A stretch of DNA of 5,896 bases from an uncultured Prevotella sp. (GTDB lineage Bacteria; Bacteroidota; Bacteroidia; Bacteroidales; Bacteroidaceae), in the NCBI GenBank assembly GCA_900314365.1, contig OMVH01000211.1, forward strand, positions 1 through 5,896, written 5' to 3'. Of this stretch, positions 1 to 5,780 are shown in pieces. Within the stretch, counting starts at the first letter, position 1, and each line of letters starts with the position of its first letter. A program made the translations under genes and the position numbers. The notes under the pieces are model-generated. The model was not told the DNA's origin. It saw only the letters and a list, made by a program, of their open reading frames with translations, and ran no database searches.

Positions 1-145
1 CGTTGAAGATCTTCTCCAGCGACTGCTCATCCTTGAAGTATTTCTGTGTGTCGAGATAGTCGGAACAGGACACGGAAGCCAGTCCCACGCCCGTGGCTAA
101 GGCGACAGCGAAGATATTCTTCAGTATTTTCATTGTTCGATTCAT
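1..145 (-). CDS. susD-like: SusD/RagB-family outer-membrane lipoprotein, N-terminal fragment
   Basis: The first 48 codons of a SusD-type nutrient-binding lipoprotein are visible; the rest lies beyond the left edge. The protein begins MNRTMKILKNIFAVALATGV and continues into LASVSCSDYLDTQKYF. This gives a basic n-region, a hydrophobic core, and a lipobox-like SVSC with the lipidated Cys at residue 27. The C-S-D-Y-L-D-x start of the mature part is very typical of the family. SusD proteins sit on the outer surface as a lid over their SusC partner and bind the glycan before import. The start at 145 leaves 23 nt after the susC stop. A second in-frame ATG at 133 (giving MKILKN) is equally plausible, because neither has a clear Shine-Dalgarno. 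The position directly behind susC supports the call. The substrate cannot be inferred from this fragment. Confidence 0.9.
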   Translation of the reverse strand, partial: MNRTMKILKNIFAVALATGVGLASVSCSDYLDTQKYFKDEQSLEKIFN

Positions 146-168
146 TTATAGATTAACTTCGTGTTGAA

Positions 169-3100
169 TTATATGCTCACGGTGAGTCCGAAGGTGAACG
201 TGCGCGAGAGCGGGTACTCCTGACCGGTGGAGCTGCCGAGTTCGGGGTCCCAAAGGTCGAAGGGAGCGAAGGTCAGCAGGTTGGTTCCCATGAAGTAGAA
301 GCGGGCACTGTTGATGTGCATCACAGTGGTCCAGCGCTTAGGCAGCGTGTAGCCCACCTCGAGGTTCTTCAGACGGATGTACTTGCCGTCGCGCAGCCAA
401 TAGGTGGAAGCACGGTAGTTGTTGCCGTTGCCCCCGTAGCTCAGGCGCGGGTATTTGGCATTGGGATTCTCGTTGGTGCCGAGGCTCCAGTAGTTGCCCT
501 CCACATCTTTGAGGATGTTACCCCAGGCTCCCGCCGCAAAAGGATAGACGGTATAGCCATTGATGAAGAAGGAGCTCTTGCCTGCACCCTGGAAGAGCAC
601 GTTGAAATCCAGGCCCTTCCACCGCACAGAGGTACCGAAGCCGTAGATGAAGTTGGGCTTCACCGTAGCGCCGATAGGCACGATATCGTTGCCGTCAATT
701 TTGCCGTCACCGTTGACATCCTTGTACTTGATGTCGCCGGGAGCAATGTCTTCCTTCGAGCCAAGAGAGGTCTGGTCGGGGCTATGACGGATTTCGTCGT
801 AGTCCTTGAAGAGTCCGAGAGCCACCAGACCGCGGGCCTGCCCCACACGGTAGCCACTATTGCGGCTGTAAGGATAGTGGCTGTAAGCCTCATCGTACTC
901 GAGCACCTTGTTGCGGCTGAGCGTGAAGTTGCCGCGCAGGGTAACGTCGACCTGCGAGAACTTATGGTGTATGGAGAAGTTGCCGTCCACACCGTAGCTC
1001 TTCACTGCTCCCACGTTGGCACTGGGCACCTTGTAGTTCAGACCGATAGAAGGAGCGATGTAGTTACGGGCCATATAGATGCCGGTACGCTTCTCGTTGA
1101 AGTAGTCGATGGTGGCACTGAACTCGTTGTTGAAAAGATACATGTCGATACCGAGGTCGTGCTTCTTTGCCACTTCCCAGGTGACGCTCTCCGTAGCCAG
1201 CTTCGTCCAGGAAAGTCCCTTATAGTAGAAGAGGCTCTGGCCAATGTCACCGTACATATAGTCGTCAGCATCATAAATACCGAAGGTGGCACGGAAGGGG
1301 AATCGGTTGTCACCCAAATTGTCGTTACCCACGCGGCCGTAGGAATAGCGAATCTTAAACATATTTACCCAAGGCAGATTCTTCTTCACGAAAGGCTCCT
1401 CTCCGAGGTTCCAGGCTCCCGACACAGCGGGGAAGAAGCCGAAGCGATGGCCTTTGGCGAAGTTCTCGGAACCGTTGTAACCGAAGTTGAAGTCCACATA
1501 GTAGCGGTACTTGTAGCCGTAGGTGAAGCGTCCGGCCAAGCCCTGATGACGGTAGTTGATCCAGGAGTTGGTGGTCTGGTCCTGAGAATATTTCAGCACG
1601 CCGCCCACCTGATGGCCGCCGAAAGTGCGGTCGTAGTCCATCTGGAGCTCAATGAACTCCTTGCGGGTAGTGCTGCTGGTGGGATTGCTCTGCAAGAGGC
1701 TCTGGTCAGCCACCTTGGTCCAGATAAGTTCGCCCGTGGCCGAGCGCAGGCGCTCCGTCTTCCACTGCTCAGGCCATTTGATGCGTCGGTTGCTATTGTT
1801 GGAGTAGACGTCGAAGCCGAACCGTCCGTAGAACTTCAGACCCTTGGTGACGAAATCCAGGTTCTGCTCCAGATTAGCCGTGGTCTGTACGGTGTTCTTC
1901 CAAGTCTCGTTGTAGCCCGTCTGGGTAATCATCACGTAGGGATTAGTCTCGTGGCCTGTGCCATAAGCACCCCAGCGGCCGTTCTTATATCTCACGGGGA
2001 TGGTGATGGGGTTGGTGCCCATGATGGAGTACCAGATGTCGTCGTTCGACATACCCGGCTCGTTCTGCTTTTCCAAAGAACCAGAAACGCCGACCTTGAG
2101 AAGGGTAGTCTTCGTGAGGTTCATGTCCACGTTCATACGGTAGTTGAAGCGGTGATAGTTGGCATTGGTGTCGTAGTCCTTCATAGCCTTGTCTACCTTG
2201 TACATACCACCTTCGTTGACATAGCTCACAGAGACGAAGTAGCGTGCCATGTCGCCACCACCGCTAAAGTCTACAAAACCACGATAGCTCGGTGCGCCCT
2301 TACGCAGCAACAGTTTCATCCAGTCGACATTCGGGAATATCTCGGGGTCGAGCTGATGCTCCAGCAGATAGAGGTCGGAGGCCGAATAGGGCACTTGCTT
2401 GCTGCGCGTGGCGAAGGCCTCGTTTTTCAATCTCGCATAGGTAAGGCCATCGACAAACTCCGGTGTTTGCGTGCGGGTGTTCCAAGAGTACTCACCCTTG
2501 ACATTGACATGCGTCTTACCAATCTTTCCGTGCTTAGTATTAATGAGCAATACACCGTTGGCACCGCGCGAACCATAGATGGCCGTAGCCGAGGCATCCT
2601 TCAACACGGTGAAGCTCTCAATGTCCTCAGGAGCGATATCATCGAGGTTACGCTCGAAACCGTCCACCAGCACGAGTGCACTGGCACCGGCACCAAAGGT
2701 GGACACTCCACGAATCCAGAATTCAGACACGTTCTTGCCCGGCTGACCGGTGACCTGACGGGCGAACACACCTGGGACCACACCGGCGAAAGAGTTGGAG
2801 AGACTTCCGGTCGGAGTACGCAGATCCTCGGGGTTCACCGTGGTGACAGCTCCGGAGAGGGTAATCTTTTTCTGCACACCAGTACCGGTGACGACCACTT
2901 CGTCGACAACATTCTCCTTGAGTTCCTCTAGCTTGACATTGACCACCTTCTGATTTTTCAGCAGCACAGTCTTCGACTCCATTCCTATATAGGAGAATAT
3001 GAGGTAGGAGTACTGAGGGGCCTTCATCTTATAATGTCCGTTGACATCGGTGATGGCATTGTAGCCCACCTTGTCGCGCACCGAGACGGTGACACCCACA

Positions 3101-3231
3101 AGAGGCTCGTTCTTCACATCGGTCACGGTACCCGTCACCTCCACAATATTGGCATTATCACTCTCGTTCTGCGCCATAGCCGTGAACAACGACACAGCCA
3201 TGACCAGGAGTAGTAGGAAATATCTTTTCAT
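169..3231 (-). CDS. susC-like: SusC/RagA-family TonB-dependent outer-membrane transporter
   Basis: This 1020-residue protein is the importing half of a SusCD pair: a TonB-driven 22-strand outer-membrane barrel carrying oligosaccharides or peptides into the periplasm. A signal peptide (MKRYFLLLLVMAVSLFTAMA, residues 1-20) precedes QNESDN. Residues ~30-108 are a carboxypeptidase-regulatory-like domain (VTGTVTDVKNEPLVGVTVSV, later YIGMES). A DEVVVTGTG segment at ~110-118 precedes the plug, which carries the family hallmarks LVLVDGFERNLDDIAPEDIE and SATAIYGSRGANGVLLI near 187-230. An acidic D-x-N-x-D-x-K loop (838-844) and the ending WLRDGKYIRLKNLEVGYTLP...FTFGLTVSI are typical of the family. There is no N-terminal STN domain, so sigma/anti-sigma signalling through this receptor is not expected. 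The frame stays open for 17 codons upstream to 3282, but that would overlap the preceding gene and precede the signal peptide, so the start at 3231 is chosen. It lies 13 nt after the upstream stop and is probably cotranscribed. Confidence 0.97.
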   Translation of the reverse strand: MKRYFLLLLVMAVSLFTAMAQNESDNANIVEVTGTVTDVKNEPLVGVTVSVRDKVGYNAITDVNGHYKMKAPQYSYLIFSYIGMESKTVLLKNQKVVNVKLEELKENVVDEVVVTGTGVQKKITLSGAVTTVNPEDLRTPTGSLSNSFAGVVPGVFARQVTGQPGKNVSEFWIRGVSTFGAGASALVLVDGFERNLDDIAPEDIESFTVLKDASATAIYGSRGANGVLLINTKHGKIGKTHVNVKGEYSWNTRTQTPEFVDGLTYARLKNEAFATRSKQVPYSASDLYLLEHQLDPEIFPNVDWMKLLLRKGAPSYRGFVDFSGGGDMARYFVSVSYVNEGGMYKVDKAMKDYDTNANYHRFNYRMNVDMNLTKTTLLKVGVSGSLEKQNEPGMSNDDIWYSIMGTNPITIPVRYKNGRWGAYGTGHETNPYVMITQTGYNETWKNTVQTTANLEQNLDFVTKGLKFYGRFGFDVYSNNSNRRIKWPEQWKTERLRSATGELIWTKVADQSLLQSNPTSSTTRKEFIELQMDYDRTFGGHQVGGVLKYSQDQTTNSWINYRHQGLAGRFTYGYKYRYYVDFNFGYNGSENFAKGHRFGFFPAVSGAWNLGEEPFVKKNLPWVNMFKIRYSYGRVGNDNLGDNRFPFRATFGIYDADDYMYGDIGQSLFYYKGLSWTKLATESVTWEVAKKHDLGIDMYLFNNEFSATIDYFNEKRTGIYMARNYIAPSIGLNYKVPSANVGAVKSYGVDGNFSIHHKFSQVDVTLRGNFTLSRNKVLEYDEAYSHYPYSRNSGYRVGQARGLVALGLFKDYDEIRHSPDQTSLGSKEDIAPGDIKYKDVNGDGKIDGNDIVPIGATVKPNFIYGFGTSVRWKGLDFNVLFQGAGKSSFFINGYTVYPFAAGAWGNILKDVEGNYWSLGTNENPNAKYPRLSYGGNGNNYRASTYWLRDGKYIRLKNLEVGYTLPKRWTTVMHINSARFYFMGTNLLTFAPFDLWDPELGSSTGQEYPLSRTFTFGLTVSI

Positions 3232-3244
3232 GATGTCAGATTCT

Positions 3245-4696
3245 TTATTCGGTTGTGATATAGCGAATGGCATGGCTTCCATAGTCGCCCACGTAAATCA
3301 TATCGTCAGTTTCGTCGTAGGTGATACCCTTTGGCTGCTCGAAACGGGCCTCGGTGAGCGGGTCACCGTCCACATATCCGTAGGTCTTTCCGTCGGAGTT
3401 GGGGTTACTGCGACCAGCCTTCAGCTTGCAGACTCCGTCGGGCGTGACACGCCAGATACAGTCGTTACTGGAGCACCCGCTAAAGATGAAGTCGTACTTG
3501 TCACCATCGGGACGCGGATGCTTCACGTAGTCCGGGTTGAGGACGAAGCAACCCGACCAGGGATTACTGACACGGGCATTGCCACCCACACCTTCCTTGA
3601 AGCCCGACTGGTCGGGACTTCCGCAAACAAGAACCGGCGTTTTGAGGAGATGCTTCTCGGCATCATAGTCGGCACGGAAGATACATCCGTTCTGCACTAC
3701 CCATATATAGACGTACTTTTCGTCGGGATGCTTAATCATTCGCGTATGACCATTCCAGATGCTTGTCACCTGCGAGAGCGAGAACATCTTGGTCTGTCCG
3801 GCTGCCGGATCATCCACAAAGGGGATGAGACCCTTGTTATTCCCCATGCGGTAGATGGTGGCCTGTTCCCATGAACCATAGAACTTATCGCCGTTCTTCA
3901 TCGACACCACGGCATAGGTACACTGAGCATAGCTGTAAGGACGCACCTTGCGGAAGCCCTCAGAACGAAGGGCATAGTACATGTTCGGAGCAGTGTAGTC
4001 GGAACCGTGACCGTTGTCGTCGGGCAGCAGCATCGTGTCGCCGTCGGCAGTGAAGGTGAACGACTGCAGACACTTATACTGCGAACGCGGGAAAAGACGC
4101 TTGACGTTTTTCTGGGTTAGATTAATCTGGTAGATACCGTCGTAATAGTTGGAAGAGAAGAGCAGACGGTCCTCCCCACTTCCTTCTTTATACTTGGGGT
4201 CAAAGAGCAGACAGTCGGAGGAAGCGAGAGAGGCTTTGCTGTAGTCGCCCTCCTGGAAACCGGCATTTCCCTTCTCGTCGACATTACGGAAGAGGGTGCC
4301 TACCACCGTGCGAGGCTGATACTGGAACAGGCTGTCGAAAGTAAAGCTCTGCAGTGTGTCGCCTTTTTGGTCTTGCACCTTAACGGTGACATCGCCGTTG
4401 TAGGAACGCTTCTGCACAATGGCGTAGATGCGCTGTCCGTCGCTGCCTATCACAGCAGCAGGCACACCGCCTACTGTGACGTGAATCTTGTCGGGATCGG
4501 TGCCGAAGTTGTCACCGGTAATGTAAATCCGGGTAGCGGCTGCTCCGGACTTAGGAGTAAAATCTGTAAACTTAACTGGTTTCCCTGGGTCGGCATAACT
4601 CATGGCAATCTCCGAGGTCGTGGTGTTGTCAGTACAACCCGCGGCCATGAGAAGAGCGCACAATGCCCCTCCCAGGATAAGATGTTGTCTTTTCAT
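3245..4696 (-). CDS. IPT/TIG and NHL-like beta-propeller surface lipoprotein (candidate glycan-binding protein)
   Basis: A 483-residue lipoprotein, first gene of the operon. Residues 1-20 form a signal peptide ending in the lipobox AAG-C21 (MKRQHLILGG...LLMAAGC). Residues ~41-127 fit an IPT/TIG immunoglobulin-like domain (FTDFTPKSGAAATRIYITGD, then NFGTDPDKIHVTVGG). From ~130 to the end comes a beta-propeller with NHL-type blades. The clearest blades are GYVDGDPLTEARFEQPKGIT followed by IYVGDYGSHAIRYI (440-480), and GFKEGVGGNARVSNP (365-379). No catalytic motif is recognised. Proteins of this architecture occur in Bacteroidetes susCD loci, and a surface glycan- or ligand-binding role is inferred from that and from position, not shown. 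The mature part has nine cysteines besides C21 (162, 209, 259, 338, 358, 383, 408, 413, 423), which is notable for an exported protein. The start at 4696 is set by the signal peptide; the upstream bases are A/T-rich with no Shine-Dalgarno. Confidence 0.88.
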   Translation of the reverse strand: MKRQHLILGGALCALLMAAGCTDNTTTSEIAMSYADPGKPVKFTDFTPKSGAAATRIYITGDNFGTDPDKIHVTVGGVPAAVIGSDGQRIYAIVQKRSYNGDVTVKVQDQKGDTLQSFTFDSLFQYQPRTVVGTLFRNVDEKGNAGFQEGDYSKASLASSDCLLFDPKYKEGSGEDRLLFSSNYYDGIYQINLTQKNVKRLFPRSQYKCLQSFTFTADGDTMLLPDDNGHGSDYTAPNMYYALRSEGFRKVRPYSYAQCTYAVVSMKNGDKFYGSWEQATIYRMGNNKGLIPFVDDPAAGQTKMFSLSQVTSIWNGHTRMIKHPDEKYVYIWVVQNGCIFRADYDAEKHLLKTPVLVCGSPDQSGFKEGVGGNARVSNPWSGCFVLNPDYVKHPRPDGDKYDFIFSGCSSNDCIWRVTPDGVCKLKAGRSNPNSDGKTYGYVDGDPLTEARFEQPKGITYDETDDMIYVGDYGSHAIRYITTE

Positions 4697-4718
4697 AAAT
4701 GATTTATGTTTAAGGAAT

Positions 4719-4759
4719 ACTATTTCAGATAGTCTATGAAGTACGACCTGACAACAGGT
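4719..4759 (-). other. Two small hairpins in the operon leader
   Basis: The predicted 5' leader contains two short perfect stems: ACCTG-ACAA-CAGGT (4746-4759) and ACTAT-TTCAG-ATAGT (4719-4733), given as plus-strand sequence. The second lies 22 nt upstream of the ATG at 4696. Neither is GC-rich with a following T-run, so they are not intrinsic terminators. They could influence mRNA stability or translation but are short enough to be chance. Confidence 0.25.
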
Positions 4760-4765
4760 GCACTA

Positions 4766-4793
4766 CATACAATTTTTCGATGGCTGACCGATT
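4766..4793 (+). repeat. Short dispersed repeat, copy A (partner at 5206-5229)
   Basis: CATACAATTT, then ttcg, then ATGGCTGACCGATT closely matches 5206-5229 (CATAAAATTT then ATGGCTGATCGCTT) apart from a 4-nt insertion and three substitutions. Both would open with M-A-D-R if translated, but neither frame looks like a real gene. Confidence 0.4.
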
Positions 4794-4876
4794 GGACAGT
4801 GTTCTCTCATGTGGTGTTTTGCTTCATATTATTTTACCTTCCATGTTGTTTGTAGTCGTAGGTTTAATTTCGTTTG

Positions 4877-4907
4877 CAAAAATAAATATAAATTTTGCTA
4901 TTAGCAA
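4877..4907 (-). promoter_or_regulatory. Predicted Bacteroides-type promoter of the lipoprotein-susC-susD operon
   Basis: Read on the minus strand, TATTTTTG (4884-4877) matches the Bacteroides -7 consensus TAnnTTTG exactly. TTG (4907-4905, within ATGTTGCT) fits the -33 element, and the two are 20 nt apart, the usual spacing for the primary sigma factor of this phylum. Transcription would start near 4870, giving a leader of about 175 nt before the ATG at 4696. I found no equally good match elsewhere upstream of the operon. It is predicted from motif and position only. Confidence 0.6.
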
Positions 4908-4916
4908 CATAGTTGC
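4895..4916. promoter_or_regulatory. Overlapping inverted repeats on the -33 element (possible operator)
   Basis: Two perfect inverted repeats share an arm: TTGCTA-T-TAGCAA at 4895-4907 and GCAAC-ATA-GTTGC at 4904-4916. The shared TAGCAAC arm covers the predicted -33 TTG, so a bound regulator would compete with or contact RNA polymerase. TTTGC also occurs at 4873-4877 and 4894-4898, 21 bp apart, roughly two helix turns. No regulator gene is in the window, and short palindromes are common in A/T-rich DNA, so the operator role is inference. Confidence 0.35.
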
Positions 4917-5037
4917 GTTAAAAAATAATAACAGCACAAATTCTATAAAACTATTGCAGACGTAATAAGCCACGAATAAAGTTAAGAAAGAAAGATTATC
5001 AGACAGTATGCAGCCGGGTGCAATTATACAGTTCAAG

Positions 5038-5070
5038 TTCCGAAATAGGGTATTCAATTTGGTGTACCCA
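5038..5070 (+). repeat. Left arm of a 33-nt inverted repeat pair
   Basis: The sequence begins TTCCGAAATAGG and ends GTGTACCCA. It matches the reverse complement of 5544-5576 at 29 of 33 positions, with differences at arm positions 13, 15, 25 and 29 and no gaps. Similarity stops sharply outside TTCC, as expected for a terminal inverted repeat. Confidence 0.75.
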
Positions 5071-5205
5071 AATATCGTTATTTTTCAACAACCTTTTTCT
5101 TCCACAGAGCTACATGAATCTTCCAAATTGAAATCAGCATTCGTGCTGAGTGGACAGCCCTACCATTTTCAGATGGAAAAGGTAAAGGAAAATAGCGCTT
5201 GCGCG

Positions 5206-5229
5206 CATAAAATTTATGGCTGATCGCTT
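5206..5229 (+). repeat. Short dispersed repeat, copy B (partner at 4766-4793)
   Basis: The direct-orientation partner of the copy in the operon leader. It lies inside the 539-bp segment bounded by the 33-nt inverted repeats. The ATG at 5216 opens a 58-codon frame without recognisable features. Confidence 0.4.
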
Positions 5230-5268
5230 CAAATCAGTTTCTTCAAAGCGCATTGGGCAGAAGAATGA

Positions 5269-5300
5269 TGCACCTATTATTTTATGCACCCATAGGTGCA
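5269..5300. repeat. Perfect 9-bp inverted repeat with internal direct repeat
   Basis: TGCACCTAT (5269-5277) and ATAGGTGCA (5292-5300) are perfect reverse complements around a 14-nt loop. The loop contains a further near copy of the left arm, ATGCACCCAT (5284-5293), so alternative pairings are possible. AATTTTA follows on the plus strand, but the stem is only moderately GC-rich, so a rightward terminator is possible but weak. Confidence 0.5.
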
Positions 5301-5328
5301 ATTTTACGCGACAGCGATTTTCGTCATG

Positions 5329-5443
5329 GACAGGCTTTGGCCCCGTAGGGATGAGGATTAATCTGCGGGATAGCCGTCGAGCTTGCTCGTAAGGCTATCC
5401 CACAGGTTGAGCCTCAGAGCTCCGCTGGGAGCGTAAGCCTGTC
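5329..5443. repeat. 115-nt nested imperfect palindrome (possible structured RNA or REP/MITE-like element)
   Basis: The outer arms GACAGGCTT (5329-5337) and AAGCCTGTC (5435-5443) are perfect complements. Nearer the centre, 5352-5364 (GAGGATTAATCTG) pairs with CAGGTTGAGCCTC just after 5401, with two G-T wobbles and one mismatch. The core is GGGATAGCC (5367-5375) with GGCTATCCC (5393-5401), capped by CGAGC-TT-GCTCG (5378-5389). The right side carries its own GCTCC-GCTG-GGAGC hairpin. The whole folds as one long branched stem. No matching RNA family was recognised. Confidence 0.65.
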
Positions 5444-5543
5444 AATGATTTTCCATTACCATTTGAGCGAATAGTGACCAGCTTTGTCAAAGGTAGAACA
5501 ACAAATTTCCCACGAGTTTGTATTCAAGAAGTCATTCAAAAAG

Positions 5544-5576
5544 TGGGCACAACAAATTGAACAACCTATTTCGGAA
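5544..5576 (-). repeat. Right arm of the 33-nt inverted repeat pair
   Basis: On the minus strand this reads TTCCGAAATAGG, then TTGTTCAATTTG, then TTGTGCCCA, pairing with 5038-5070 at 29/33 positions. The two arms delimit a 539-bp segment. No matching target-site duplication is visible in the flanks (ttcaag on the left, gtaaat on the right). Confidence 0.75.
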
Positions 5577-5683
5577 GTAAATTTCCCTTTGCAGGGTCAA
5601 CCCTCTTCAACATTATATTGTGGCGTTGTAAAGATATTATAACTATACACGAAGAAGTTGGATAATAACATCTAAAGCAGAAA

Positions 5684-5780
5684 GTGACGGCCTCGGAGAG
5701 GTCGTGAGCATCTCGTCAGAGATGCAGATAACCCCAGCCGAGCGTAGCGAGCCTGGGGATAGCTACCCACTCAAACCAGT
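5684..5780. repeat. Palindromic repeat unit, copy 1
   Basis: The unit opens with a 21-nt block (5684-5704, core GACGGCCTCGGAGAGGTCG) that can fold as GGCCTC-GGA-GAGGTC. Next comes a perfect hairpin, GCATCTC-GTCA-GAGATGC (5708-5725). Then a 27-nt hairpin follows (5732-5758), with CCCCAG and CTGGGG arms around the 15-nt loop CCGAGCGTAGCGAGC. The unit closes with TAGCTACCCACTC (5760-5772). The next unit starts 97 nt after this one. Confidence 0.7.

Noticed and set aside
316..2931. 871-codon plus-strand open frame opposite susC
   Set aside because: It is codon-aligned antisense to a clear SusC protein, its translation is low-complexity without domains, and codon bias explains it.
3232..3282. 17-codon N-terminal extension of susC
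   Set aside because: It would precede a clean signal peptide and overlap the end of the upstream gene; the ATG at 3231 is the sensible start.
3071..3874. 267-codon plus-strand frame opposite the susC start and lipoprotein gene
   Set aside because: Shadow of the two real minus-strand genes; the translation shows no domain or signal.
4780..4965. 61-codon plus-strand frame starting MADRLDSV
   Set aside because: Antisense to the leader and promoter, with no family resemblance; kept only as part of the dispersed repeat.
4824..5057. 77-codon minus-strand frame rich in hydrophobic residues
   Set aside because: Hydrophobicity follows from A/T-rich DNA, and the frame runs across the predicted promoter and one inverted repeat arm.
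5008..5223. 71-codon plus-strand frame
   Set aside because: No recognisable domain, overlaps the left inverted repeat arm, and has A/T-rich non-coding character.
5216..5392. 58-codon plus-strand frame starting MADRFKSV
   Set aside because: It ends inside the large palindrome, and its sequence is explained by hairpin arms rather than by a protein.
5593..5604. AGGGT-CA-ACCCT hairpin as a terminator
   Set aside because: The stem is short with a 2-nt loop and no T-run, so it is unlikely to terminate transcription.
5478..5642. 54-codon open stretch containing KKWAQQIEQPISE
   Set aside because: It has no ATG and no recognised domain. It may be a gene remnant, since the inverted repeat arm at 5038-5070 reads similarly, but this is too weak to annotate.
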